Shown piece by piece: positions 9,463 to 18,449 of a DNA stretch of 64,000 nt. Position numbers and translations under genes: made by a program. This DNA comes from DYKG01 sp964596185 (GTDB lineage: Bacteria > Muiribacteriota > Ozemobacteria > Ozemobacterales > Ozemobacteraceae). The notes beneath the pieces are model-generated. The model saw only the letters and a list, made by a program, of their open reading frames with translations. It was not told where the DNA came from and did not search any database. The stretch is taken from positions 41,259 to 105,258 of the forward strand of contig CAZQUE010000008.1 of the NCBI GenBank assembly GCA_964596185.1, in the 5' to 3' direction. How positions within the stretch are numbered: the stretch's first letter is position 1; each line of letters starts with the position of its first letter.

Positions 9463-9800
9463 CTCTTAGCTTGCAGGATGTTGGTGATCTGATTTTCAGA
9501 ATCATTCAGCGCTACCTGTTTCGCAAAAATACCGATGTCGGTATGGATGTAACCATCCAGGCCGGACCGTTACAGGAAACTCTTGTATTAAGGCTTCTTG
9601 ACAACACTCATCTTCTGGTAAAGACTTTCCCGCACAAGAATTTCTCTCACGAGCTCGTATACCGGATTGAGGTTTACAAGACCCGTGAGGGTGATATGCG
9701 CGGCAACAAGATTGCATTCATGGAAGCTTCAAACGACAATGACGCAATTGATGAAATTCATCGTTTCGTGCAGAGCTTTCTCGCACAACTGGGATTCTAG
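9447..9800 (+). CDS. Small conserved-looking protein translationally coupled to thrS
   Basis: A 117-residue protein whose ATG lies inside the thrS 3' end, with GGAACAGG just upstream. It has mixed alpha/beta character, no signal peptide and no membrane segment. It has alternating hydrophobic strands in the middle (about 30-85) and a C-terminal helix. I recognise no motif. The tight overlap with thrS and the small gene after it suggest one transcript. A cytoplasmic accessory role is possible but unsupported. Confidence 0.75.
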   Translation: MEKTVTLSLQDVGDLIFRIIQRYLFRKNTDVGMDVTIQAGPLQETLVLRLLDNTHLLVKTFPHKNFSHELVYRIEVYKTREGDMRGNKIAFMEASNDNDAIDEIHRFVQSFLAQLGF

Positions 9801-9821
9801 AAAAAACTTCTGGAGGAAAAA

Positions 9822-10001
9822 ATGCAGGCAGTTATCGATTCAATCAATGGTGATTATTTCCGATGCTTACTTGAAAACGGTGATTTGATAAGTATTCACA
9901 AAGAGTACTTGCCCGAAAAGATCGAGGTGGGTAACGTGGTGAAAATTCAGTTCAGCATCGATGAAGAAGCCAGCAAGCGGCAGAAGGAATTGATGAAATA
10001 G
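9822..10001 (+). CDS. DUF3006-like small protein
   Basis: A 59-residue frame begins at ATG 9822 with a strong TGGAGGAAAAA site and ends with TAG at 9999-10001. The pattern (AVIDSINGDYFRCLLENGD, then KEYLPEKIEVGNVV) resembles the short DUF3006 family, where a beta-rich domain carries an 'ID...G...ALE.G....P...LP.....G' signature. Family function is unknown. It sits 21 nt after the preceding gene and 19 nt before the next, so it is probably part of the same operon. The assignment rests on visual similarity only. Confidence 0.7.
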   Translation: MQAVIDSINGDYFRCLLENGDLISIHKEYLPEKIEVGNVVKIQFSIDEEASKRQKELMK

Positions 10002-10020
10002 ACTGAAAAAGGAGAGCGTT

Positions 10021-12099
10021 TTGCTGAGAAGATCCTTTTTCCCTGGATTGTTTTTGTTGGTTTTATTGCTTTTATTGACCTTCAGCGATTCTCTGATGGC
10101 TGAGGACGATAAGTTGCTTTTCGAGAAGTCGCGACTTCTTGCGCAAAAAGGGCAGAAGGCCGAAGAGCGTGGCGATATCGAAGAAGCGGTTTCCTGCTAT
10201 GAAGACGCTTATAATGCCTATCCCAAGAATATCTTGCCTATTCTTTTGTGGGGTAAGGCTCTTTATCGGGTTGGCATGTACAGCCGCGCCGAAGAAGTGC
10301 TCGGCAAGATTCCCATAGAAAAATTACCAGACAAGGGTAAAGCCGAAGTTTTTTTGCTTCAGGGGCGGATAGCCATTGCCAGCAACAAGCTTGAAGATGC
10401 TGCTGCTGCTTTCTCTCGGGCGGTTAAAGCTGCTAAAGGCACTCACAAGGCGGTGATTCGTCTGGCTATGGTCAATCAGGTACTTGGAATGACCAGTCGT
10501 GCCGACGAGTTGCTTAACGAGTATGAAAGTTTCGCTGAATTACCGATGAAAGAGCAGGTTATGGCTCTTCTGCTTGATTTGCAGCTAGGCAACCTTGGCC
10601 GGGCTTTTTCAACCTGTGGAGAATTGCCGCGCTTCATGAAAGATGCCAATTATCCTGAAGAACGGGCTCCATCGATGATCGGCCTATGGAAGGTTCAACC
10701 CTTATGTTTCATCGGTATCATGCCGGTTGCTTTGGGCGTTTTTTTCTCAGCCGTATATTTTGTTTTATTGTTTTCGGCACTCATGTTTCTTGCCAGTCGG
10801 TTATCACCGGCAACAGCTTTTTGGCACGACCTCGCCTTTGTTCTTCTAGGGTCAGGACTGATGCTTGCCACCCAGAATTTTGGCCTGAAAGGTCTGTTGC
10901 AGGCAGCGATGCTTGACCAGTTTTCAGCCTACGATTCCGTCTGGATTGTGCCAAGATTAGCCATTTCAGGGCATTTTGTCGCTCTTGGCCTTTTTCTGAT
11001 TTTTCCGGCATTTCACTTTTTGCCGCCTGAGCAGCGGCCGCGGCGCTTTGAATATTACGGCATCTGGTTTTTTTGCTGGTTTTTCATGATTTTTGTATTG
11101 GCTTTTCAAAGCCGCATGGAGAGTTTTGGCCTGCGCGTAGGTCTCATGGCCGGCGGGCTTATTCTGGCTTTTATTACCAGCTTCTTCATGCCCCTGGGAC
11201 GTTTCATTCTTTATAAACTTACCAGTATTCTTGGTATTAGTGGTTTTGCAGAAGTTGACCGCAAGGATCTAAAATCTGGCTCGGGAGTTAGTTTTACCGA
11301 TGCCAAGATACTTGAGGCAAAAGTAAGCAAGCTAATGGCTGAAGGTGATTTCGATGAAGTGATCATGACAGCGCGAAAGGTTTTGAATTCGCATGATAAG
11401 AAGACTTTTCCCCAGTTATGGAAAACGATGATCCTGGCCTTTATTATCAGAGAAGACTTTATTGAGGCTCAGAAAGCGATTGCCGAGTTTAACGAGGTTA
11501 TGCTTAACACTGGCTTAAAAGAGTCAGGGCAATTGCTGGAGGCTTATCTGCGGTGTTGCCGGGGTGATTATGCCGGTGCATTGAAGATCATTCGAAGTTT
11601 TCCCGATGATCGGGTCAAATCCTTTGCCCCTGACGAAGATGCTCTGTCACTTTTGATTCTTGGCCGCTGCGGGATATTTTACAAAGAAAATGTTCAGGCA
11701 CACATCGATCTGAACAAGTCATTCAGCTGTGCCCGACTTCCGATAATCAAGGCAGAGAGCCTGGTCGAGCTTATAGAGCTTGATTTTAACATGCGCTCCA
11801 AAGATGCCATTGCCAAATGGGTTCAGCGTGCAGACGAATTTAAAGGCGGAAAAAAGTCGCAGGCCCTTAAAACGACCGTTCGATCAATTGCGGCAATGGC
11901 ACAGGGGGACAGCGAGTCTGCTTTGAGCCTGGCTCAGGAAGCCTGTAAGCTTTTTCCCAGGAATGGTAGAGCCTTTGCCTGGTATGGACACCTGTTGTGC
12001 ATGTCGGGCAAACACAGTGAGGCTGAAGAACTGCTTACGAGAATGACCCCCGACAGCGTTGATGCCAACCGACTTATGACCGAAGTCACCGGCTCTTGA
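10021..12099 (+). CDS. TPR membrane protein with five or six TM helices between two TPR blocks
   Basis: A 692-residue protein starting with TTG at 10021, justified by AAAGGAGAG about 7 nt upstream and the immediate Leu-Arg-Arg signal sequence (residues 1-27, cleavage near LMA-ED). Residues 33-200 form TPR-like repeats. Hydrophobic helices lie at about 225-262, 268-287, 305-332, 345-365 and 372-395. Residues 430-690 form another TPR block. The N-terminal TPRs should face the periplasm; the topology of the C-terminal block depends on the exact helix count. I recognise no family. TPRs suggest protein-protein assembly at the envelope. The following cyclase gene starts 57 nt downstream and may be co-expressed. 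Confidence 0.85.
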   Translation: MLRRSFFPGLFLLVLLLLLTFSDSLMAEDDKLLFEKSRLLAQKGQKAEERGDIEEAVSCYEDAYNAYPKNILPILLWGKALYRVGMYSRAEEVLGKIPIEKLPDKGKAEVFLLQGRIAIASNKLEDAAAAFSRAVKAAKGTHKAVIRLAMVNQVLGMTSRADELLNEYESFAELPMKEQVMALLLDLQLGNLGRAFSTCGELPRFMKDANYPEERAPSMIGLWKVQPLCFIGIMPVALGVFFSAVYFVLLFSALMFLASRLSPATAFWHDLAFVLLGSGLMLATQNFGLKGLLQAAMLDQFSAYDSVWIVPRLAISGHFVALGLFLIFPAFHFLPPEQRPRRFEYYGIWFFCWFFMIFVLAFQSRMESFGLRVGLMAGGLILAFITSFFMPLGRFILYKLTSILGISGFAEVDRKDLKSGSGVSFTDAKILEAKVSKLMAEGDFDEVIMTARKVLNSHDKKTFPQLWKTMILAFIIREDFIEAQKAIAEFNEVMLNTGLKESGQLLEAYLRCCRGDYAGALKIIRSFPDDRVKSFAPDEDALSLLILGRCGIFYKENVQAHIDLNKSFSCARLPIIKAESLVELIELDFNMRSKDAIAKWVQRADEFKGGKKSQALKTTVRSIAAMAQGDSESALSLAQEACKLFPRNGRAFAWYGHLLCMSGKHSEAEELLTRMTPDSVDANRLMTEVTGS

Positions 12100-12156
12100 A
12101 ATCTGCCGGCTTTTCTGACAAACTGTATTTGAAGTTTTTGCAATAGCGGGATTAGC

Positions 12157-14325
12157 ATGGCAGAAGATGTCGAAGAAAAGAAAACCATGAAAGAACGGCT
12201 TCCCGACCTTCTCGGTCTAATGGGAAGCATTATCGTTCTGCTGGTTGCTTTTCTGGTCTACTCCAATAAATTACCCAAAAACATCTGGTCATATTTCTCA
12301 TATTTTTACGTTGTCGCGGCAATAGGTCTCTGCGGCATTCTTGGCGAAAAAATTGCTACCAGCTTATTGCTTTTTGTGCTGCCAATTCTTCTGGGTGCTG
12401 CAACCATAGCTTTCAAGATTAAACCTGACAAATATCCACTTGAAGAATGGTGGGAAATTTATTCCGTCGTCGTTTTATTTTCATCAGGCTTTCTTCTTTA
12501 TATGTTCTTTCGTTTTGAACAACTCAAGGCTGCCGGTGGTAACGCAGAGGGGATAAGCGCAACCGGCGAGGATGGCAATCTTAAGGCCAGGGTTGATCCC
12601 AAGTTGGCGGCCAAATATCGGGAAGAGGCCAAGAAAAAGCAGAAGGGCAAGGAGGGCGCACTCGATTCGGCGCTCAAAGGTGACGGCGCTTCAGAAGAAG
12701 GCGCAATTGAAGGCTCCGGTACTGCAGATGGCGGAGAGGGCGCTGAGGGAGAGGCCGGCGGTGATGCCGAGAACAAAGAACCGGAAGTGGTTGAAACCGC
12801 TGAAGAACGTATGGAACGCGAAGTGCGTGAGATTCGCGAGGAATTCAGCAAAAGATCGATGCGCCTAACCACAACTTTGATGCGCATCAAGAACCTCGCC
12901 AAAAGTCTCGACCGTGACCAGATTTTTTCCAATATCGTTGAAATTATCTCCAAGGGAATGGATGCCGACAAAGTTCAGCTTTTGCTTAACGACGAAAAAG
13001 AGGGTAAATTCCGCATCGTTAAGGCCGCGGGGATGAAACCCAAAGAATATAAAGATATCGAGATAAATCACGAAGAAAACAGTATGATTACCTTTCTCCT
13101 GCGCCAGAAGATGAACGAGGTAACCGGTGGGGTAGGGGCTCTGGGGATAAAAGAATGCGAAATGGATCCCAAGACCAAAGGTTTAATCGGTCAGGGTGTG
13201 TTGAAGTCGGTTATCTGCGCTCCTATCTACGCAGAAGGAAAGCTCTTCGCGATCATTAACGTTGAAGGCATGCGTAACCCCGATTATACACGTGATGATC
13301 AGAACCTGCTGGCTACTTGTGCCGATATTGCCGGACTGGTTATGAAGAACGCCAAACTTTATTCGGCCACGATGGATGACCTGGTTTCGGCTCAGAAACT
13401 CAGCGAAGATCAGCTGAAGAAAAATGAAGAACTCAAGGGCAGCCTGTCGCGCATCGTTTCGCCGAGCGTTGCTGAAATGATTATGTCCGATCCATCAGGT
13501 CTCAAGCTTGGGGGAAGCAAGTGCAACGTCACCATGTTCTTTTCCGATATCCGTGGTTTTACCAAGATGTCCGAGAACATGGATCCGACTGATATCGTTG
13601 AACAATTAAACGTTTATTTTACCCGAATGACCGATATTCTCATGGAACTGGACGGAACCCTTGATAAATACGTCGGAGACGAGCTTATGGCTTTGTTTGG
13701 AGCTCCGGTTGCCCGTGACGACGATGCGATTCGCGCGGTTTTATGCGGTGTACGCATGCTCGACGCCCTCAGAGAACTGCAGGAAATGTGGAAAAAAGAA
13801 GGAAAGCCGGTAATTCAGATCGGTGTCGGCATCAATACCGGCGAAGTTACTGCGGGCTACATGGGCTCGGAGAAACAGCTTTCCTATACGGTAATCGGCG
13901 ATAATGTCAACCTGGCGGCCCGTGTAATGTCAGTTGCCAAGGGCATGCAGCTTTTCATAACCAGATCCACCTATGAGCTTGTCAAAGATTTTTTCCTGAT
14001 CGAACAGCGTGAATCAATAATGGTCAAGGGCAAATCGATGCCGATCGAAATTTTCGAGGTAATGGGAGTTAATCCGGAAGCTGATATGAGCGAATTCCTC
14101 AAACATGGTTCGGGTCATCTGGCAGGTGGTGGAAGTTCTGCTGGAGGAACGAAGTCTGCTTCCGCCGTCGCCCCGGTTCGCCCAAGCGCACCCCAGGATG
14201 AAAACGCCATGAAACAGAATATCAAGATCGATGACAAACCCAAGGTTATCGAATGCCAGAACTGCGGCACGGAAAATGATATGCAGGAAAAATTCTGCAC
14301 CAAGTGTGGAATGCCTATTTTTTAA
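12157..14325 (+). CDS. Membrane adenylate cyclase: 4 TM, GAF, class III catalytic domain, zinc ribbon
   Basis: This 722-residue protein should make cAMP from ATP. Four hydrophobic helices (about 15-125) anchor it. A Glu/Gly/Ala-rich linker (135-215) leads to a helical stretch and a GAF sensor domain (about 245-410). The class III cyclase domain (about 455-640) has both metal-binding Asp residues (D464 in FFSDIRGF, D508 in KYVGDELMA). The Lys at 504 favours ATP over GTP. The VNLAARV motif supplies the transition-state Asn/Arg. A C-terminal four-Cys ribbon (C700, C703, C714, C717) is an unusual tail. The signal sensed by GAF is unknown. The SD is weak (GGGATTAGC). Confidence 0.92.
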   Translation: MAEDVEEKKTMKERLPDLLGLMGSIIVLLVAFLVYSNKLPKNIWSYFSYFYVVAAIGLCGILGEKIATSLLLFVLPILLGAATIAFKIKPDKYPLEEWWEIYSVVVLFSSGFLLYMFFRFEQLKAAGGNAEGISATGEDGNLKARVDPKLAAKYREEAKKKQKGKEGALDSALKGDGASEEGAIEGSGTADGGEGAEGEAGGDAENKEPEVVETAEERMEREVREIREEFSKRSMRLTTTLMRIKNLAKSLDRDQIFSNIVEIISKGMDADKVQLLLNDEKEGKFRIVKAAGMKPKEYKDIEINHEENSMITFLLRQKMNEVTGGVGALGIKECEMDPKTKGLIGQGVLKSVICAPIYAEGKLFAIINVEGMRNPDYTRDDQNLLATCADIAGLVMKNAKLYSATMDDLVSAQKLSEDQLKKNEELKGSLSRIVSPSVAEMIMSDPSGLKLGGSKCNVTMFFSDIRGFTKMSENMDPTDIVEQLNVYFTRMTDILMELDGTLDKYVGDELMALFGAPVARDDDAIRAVLCGVRMLDALRELQEMWKKEGKPVIQIGVGINTGEVTAGYMGSEKQLSYTVIGDNVNLAARVMSVAKGMQLFITRSTYELVKDFFLIEQRESIMVKGKSMPIEIFEVMGVNPEADMSEFLKHGSGHLAGGGSSAGGTKSASAVAPVRPSAPQDENAMKQNIKIDDKPKVIECQNCGTENDMQEKFCTKCGMPIF

Positions 14326-14342
14326 AATTCTATTTTACCTCT

Positions 14343-14371
14343 TTGCAAAAGTGGAAAAAATTTAGTAATAT
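14343..14371 (+). promoter_or_regulatory. Candidate promoter for the exported repeat protein
   Basis: TTGCAA (14343-14348), a 17-nt spacer and TAATAT (14366-14371) lie 31 nt before the GTG start at 14402. The same TTGCAA -35 hexamer appears in candidates at 1303 and 40229. Confidence 0.45.
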
Positions 14372-14401
14372 TTGTTATAGACGATCGATTGAGGAAATAG
14401 C

Positions 14402-15181
14402 GTGAATAAAATTTTTCAATTATTGTTGTTAACCATAGTGTTGTTACAGCCCGTTTCGCTCTCTGCGGCTCTTTCTCTTGAAGCATTGGAAATGGTTGAA
14501 CAATTGCGGCGAAATCTTAATGGGCAAAATACACAAACCGTCGCTGATGCAGACATTGTTGAAAAAATCTCACCCAAGTCCTCAGAGCCAGAACAATATG
14601 TTGTTGGTATGGAGCTAAGAAATGCTCTGAAGCGGTTGCGCCGCGCAGTCTACGGCAGTGAAACCCCCGAAAGAAAAATACCGGCCCTGTCACAAGCAGT
14701 TGAAGATCGGGCTGAAATTATTTCGCATAGCGTTGAAGAAGAAGAAGTCCCTGAATTATATGTCGCCGGAGTCGAATTGAAAGACGCAATAGCCCGCATT
14801 CGCGCCACTCGCGACCCCTCAGAAATTTGTAACGACGTAGACAAAAGAGCTGCTGATCTGGCAGTGTCTGCTGATCTGGTTGTTGAACCCGATGAAGAAA
14901 GAGTTGAATCAGTTGTCGATTCTGTAGACAGACTCGAAGACGAAGTTGTAGCGCCTGTGACCGCAGCTGTTGCTGAAACAAAATCCTATGAAAATGACGA
15001 CGAATCAGATGCGCTTAAACTTAAGTTCAAGAAACTGGTTTCTGCGCAAAAAGCTGCTCCGGTAGAAGAAAAAGCTGATTCATCCAAAGATCTGGATAAG
15101 CTTCACGATAAAGTCATCAACCGGGAAATCAAGAAGCATGAATTTAAGATGCCTGAAAATTACCGGATCATTGTGCGATAG
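14402..15181 (+). CDS. Exported Glu/Val-rich protein with two copies of a short repeat
   Basis: A 259-residue protein starting at GTG 14402 after GAGGAAATAG. Residues 1-22 are a signal peptide ending in LSAA. Two copies of a motif of the form 'E(L/Q)YV(V/A)G(M/V)EL(R/K)(N/D)A(L/I)xR(L/I)R' occur at about 62-82 and 119-138, each predicted to be a helix. The remainder is acidic and disordered, with a Lys-rich C-terminus. No family is recognised. Location is predicted to be periplasmic. It has its own candidate promoter and ends 51 nt before the TAXI-like gene, which could still be in the same transcript. Confidence 0.8.
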   Translation: MNKIFQLLLLTIVLLQPVSLSAALSLEALEMVEQLRRNLNGQNTQTVADADIVEKISPKSSEPEQYVVGMELRNALKRLRRAVYGSETPERKIPALSQAVEDRAEIISHSVEEEEVPELYVAGVELKDAIARIRATRDPSEICNDVDKRAADLAVSADLVVEPDEERVESVVDSVDRLEDEVVAPVTAAVAETKSYENDDESDALKLKFKKLVSAQKAAPVEEKADSSKDLDKLHDKVINREIKKHEFKMPENYRIIVR

Positions 15182-15232
15182 CTACGAATAAGCAGCTTGC
15201 CTTTCAGACGTTTTTCGGATTAAACTGAAGGC

Positions 15233-16261
15233 ATGAAAGCTAATTCCGGTGCCGTTCCAACTTTTGCCTGGCCGCTTTTCATTCTTATTGCTGCGGCAGC
15301 AATTCTTATGCTTAGCGTTGGCCAACCGCCCGTTCAGGTCGATACCCCTCTGCCGCCCCAGCTTTATTCGTCGAGTTCACAATTGTTGGCGACTGGTAAT
15401 CGCCTCGGCACTTATTACCCCGCCGGACATATCCTTGCCGACTGGCTGAACAGCAATCTTGCCGAAGGTGAAGAAGTTTTTCGAGCGATTGAAACCAATG
15501 GTTCAATTGATAACGTACGATTATTGCATGAAGAAAAGATTGCTTTGGCAATGGCAGAAAGTCGCATTGTTAAAGAGTTTTTCGCCGCCCAGCCGCAGGC
15601 TGGATTGCGACTGGTCTGGCCGCTCTGGCCAGATGTCGTTCAATTGATCAGGGCTCCGGGGCTTGAAAAATCGCCGTTGGAAGATTTGAGTCCTGGTTTC
15701 TACGGTCAGCAGAACTCATCAACCTTCAGAACCTCAAATGAAATTTTCACTGCCTTAGGCCAGACCCCGGCAAAGCAAACGATCAACCCTGAACAGGTTC
15801 TTGTTGCCCTTACATCTGGACGGATAAAGTTTGCGATGATTCAGGCCGGGATTCCAAATCGAACCGTTTCTGATGCGGTTATTTTTCACGATTGCTCATT
15901 GGTCGATTTTTCAGACGAGCAGCGGCAGATGTTGCTCGAGCAAATTTCCACTGCCTGGCCGGTAAAAATTCCGGCAGGATATTATGGTGAAAAGCAGCCT
16001 GATATAAGAACTTTCGGTATACCTAACGTTTTAATTGCTCACGAGAAAACATCTTCAGCGACGATTAAGCTTGTCTGCGACCTCTTGAGTCGCTCATCGA
16101 TGGCTTTGAAAATCCGCCACCAGGCTTTTGCCGATGTGCCTGCCGACGCTGCCGGGGCGCGAAAAATTCTTGAAGAAATTGGTGTGCCATTGCATCAGGG
16201 CACTTTAGACTGGTTTGAGGCCCACGAGGTTGCCATTGCCTCGGACGTTACGGAGCCATAG
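15233..16261 (+). CDS. TAXI-family-like solute-binding protein with N-terminal anchor
   Basis: The 342-residue protein has an N-terminal hydrophobic segment (about 9-26). Near residues 50-95 a pattern (ATGNRLGTYYPAGH..., ETNGSIDNVRLL...) matches the start of TAXI/NMT1-type periplasmic receptors, which normally feed TRAP transporters. A later segment (FYGQQNSST, GRIKFAMIQAGIP) continues the two-lobed binding-protein fold. No TRAP membrane subunits are nearby. Instead the gene stops 1 nt before a pilin-like operon (next ATG at 16263). It may therefore be tethered and act as a sensor or assembly factor. That role is inference; the family assignment is moderately secure. Confidence 0.75.
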   Translation: MKANSGAVPTFAWPLFILIAAAAILMLSVGQPPVQVDTPLPPQLYSSSSQLLATGNRLGTYYPAGHILADWLNSNLAEGEEVFRAIETNGSIDNVRLLHEEKIALAMAESRIVKEFFAAQPQAGLRLVWPLWPDVVQLIRAPGLEKSPLEDLSPGFYGQQNSSTFRTSNEIFTALGQTPAKQTINPEQVLVALTSGRIKFAMIQAGIPNRTVSDAVIFHDCSLVDFSDEQRQMLLEQISTAWPVKIPAGYYGEKQPDIRTFGIPNVLIAHEKTSSATIKLVCDLLSRSSMALKIRHQAFADVPADAAGARKILEEIGVPLHQGTLDWFEAHEVAIASDVTEP

Positions 16262-16262
16262 A

Positions 16263-18449
16263 ATGAAGCGGCGTGGTGTAATAATTTTCGTTGTTCTTGG
16301 TGGAATTTTCGTCTTGACGATTCTCATTCTCTCATACAATCACCTGGTCCAGGGAAAATTCAATGAAAATCGCGAAATTCTCAGTCATGTTCGCGCCATG
16401 AAGGCGGCTCAATCTATTTCGCGGTTCATTGTTGAAAAATTAAAAAATGATTTGAAAGATGTCAGTTCGATTGAAAAAGATTCACCGGGCAATATTTTAA
16501 GAAGTGCGGTATTTGTCGAAAATGATCCCGTTAAACTTTCAGAGAAAATCAGCAATCTCTGGCTTGAAAAGATCAATTTTACCCAGTTGACGCAAAAGCT
16601 TTTCAAAAGGGCGTCGCAAGGTGGGGGTGATTCTTCAGCAGTTAAACTGAGCGATGTTTCTGTTTCTTCTGAAATTACCTTCAGTGACTTTGTTTTTCTT
16701 AAAGATCTGAAAAAAGGCAACGAATTGTTTCTCGATTTTGAAAAAGCCGGCAAGATGAAGGTTACCGTCGAAGTTAACATCGGTAGAACCCGAGAAGAAT
16801 GGAGTGAAGAACGTCCTTTCAGGGTAGTAGTGCCTTACCCACTGCCTCTAACCAAGTTTTCTCTTTATTTGCGTCGGGCAACCGATGATCTCGACCCGGT
16901 CAAATTCAATACCGTGACCATTGATTCGGCGACGAGCGGCAATGTCGCTCCCGGCTCGAATCAGCCTTTGATTATCGATAATGGCCTGGTCGGACCCAAT
17001 TATAATCGTGAAGAAGATATCTGGAAAAAACGGGGATGGATTCACCTTGGCGGTGGCACTTTGCTGCTGAACCGCGCTGCCGGCAATCGCAATTACGGGC
17101 AACGCTATCATTCTTACTATGATGCCAATATGCCAATCGCTCTTATATTGCAATTTGCCAATTTCTCTTCTGTTTCAGTAGGCGGCAAAAACCTCGGTTT
17201 TCGTATGGCGCGTTGGGGGTTTTCAAACTCTCTTTTGAATGGTCCATCATCCAGTATGTGGAAAGAGATTCTTAATTGGCAGATGAAAGAAAGACCACCA
17301 AACAAAGAAAAAAAATGGTGGCATAGCACCTGTTTACATTTGTTCGGAGAGGTTGGAAAAACTGCTGCCGAAAGAAATCTCAGTATTACCAGGATCAGCG
17401 GCAAGGTTTACGATCGTTTTATCGAAATCGGTTACCTGATCCCTACTGCAGACGGAGAAGCGCCAATCGGTGCGGTAATCGGTCACAACAAGAACAATTT
17501 CGATATGATTTCCGGCAAAAAGAAAAAAACTTTGAAAAAAGTAATTCAGGATATTCCTGATTCAATTACTGCCGACACCTGGGTTGATACGCAGATTATT
17601 AGTTGCCCGGTGCCGGTTGCCGATAGGCTTGGAGTAGATGATCTGCGCGAAATGGAAGACTTTTTTGAAACGCTACCCTATAGTCTGGTCGGAGGCGGCA
17701 TAAGTTACGACAAGATCATGAGTCGGGCTGATTTTTGCAGCTATGATGAATCTTACAAAATGATCGCACAATATTCAAAAAACAGTCAGAACATCAACAT
17801 TCCGCCCCAGGCCAACGTTCCTGGGGTGGAGGAATATGATTTCAAGCTTTCGGTGATGGGCGTCGACACCTCGGCTCTCGAGATTCCGAAAATTGCTCCG
17901 GAAAATGATTCGCTTCTTGGCATGGATAAACGTGTTTGCTACGAAATCGAAGCCGGCGAATCGGCAATTTCTCTTTTGAAGAAAAATTTCTGCAACCCCG
18001 ACAACCGTGATTTTCAGCTAGGAAACGCGGTTTTGCGGATCGTTGGCGGCAGTTCCGGATTGCAGCTGATGGATGATCTTGGCGCTGAAACCGGGGGAAT
18101 GATTATGGTCGATGGCCCTCTTACCATCGGCACTTTCCGCGGGGCTGCTTCTGCGGAAAACGCGCCTCTGGCATTCATGTCCGAGAAAGGTGCAATTACG
18201 GTTAAAAACAATGGCTCTCATCCGGTTCTGGCTTATCTGATTGCCCTGGATAAAAACAACGGTGAAATCAAATGCGCAGATCCAAGCTCTCCTTTGAATC
18301 TGATCGGTGGTATTGCTGCCCACAGTCTTGATCCGCAGCAGATAAAAGCCGGTGGTCGCTTGTATTACAATCAGGCTCTTGATCCGACGGCGAATTCCTT
18401 TTCCCGCTATCTCGGTGTCGTTATCGGCCCGGCCGGAGGTGAAAGCTGA
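16263..18449 (+). CDS. Large pilin-like/pseudopilin-associated membrane protein
   Basis: The 728-residue protein starts at ATG 16263, directly after the preceding stop; the longer frame from 16215 lies inside the upstream gene. Residues 1-26 form a Lys-Arg-Arg plus hydrophobic helix (RRGVIIFVVLGG...) like PilX/GspK-type N-termini. The rest is a large beta-rich exported domain with Gly-rich segments. The last base overlaps the next prepilin start (TGATG). Position and N-terminus suggest a minor pilin or tip protein of the same machine, but it is far longer than PilX (about 200) or GspK (about 330). No known family was recognised for the ectodomain. Confidence 0.8.
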   Translation: MKRRGVIIFVVLGGIFVLTILILSYNHLVQGKFNENREILSHVRAMKAAQSISRFIVEKLKNDLKDVSSIEKDSPGNILRSAVFVENDPVKLSEKISNLWLEKINFTQLTQKLFKRASQGGGDSSAVKLSDVSVSSEITFSDFVFLKDLKKGNELFLDFEKAGKMKVTVEVNIGRTREEWSEERPFRVVVPYPLPLTKFSLYLRRATDDLDPVKFNTVTIDSATSGNVAPGSNQPLIIDNGLVGPNYNREEDIWKKRGWIHLGGGTLLLNRAAGNRNYGQRYHSYYDANMPIALILQFANFSSVSVGGKNLGFRMARWGFSNSLLNGPSSSMWKEILNWQMKERPPNKEKKWWHSTCLHLFGEVGKTAAERNLSITRISGKVYDRFIEIGYLIPTADGEAPIGAVIGHNKNNFDMISGKKKKTLKKVIQDIPDSITADTWVDTQIISCPVPVADRLGVDDLREMEDFFETLPYSLVGGGISYDKIMSRADFCSYDESYKMIAQYSKNSQNINIPPQANVPGVEEYDFKLSVMGVDTSALEIPKIAPENDSLLGMDKRVCYEIEAGESAISLLKKNFCNPDNRDFQLGNAVLRIVGGSSGLQLMDDLGAETGGMIMVDGPLTIGTFRGAASAENAPLAFMSEKGAITVKNNGSHPVLAYLIALDKNNGEIKCADPSSPLNLIGGIAAHSLDPQQIKAGGRLYYNQALDPTANSFSRYLGVVIGPAGGES

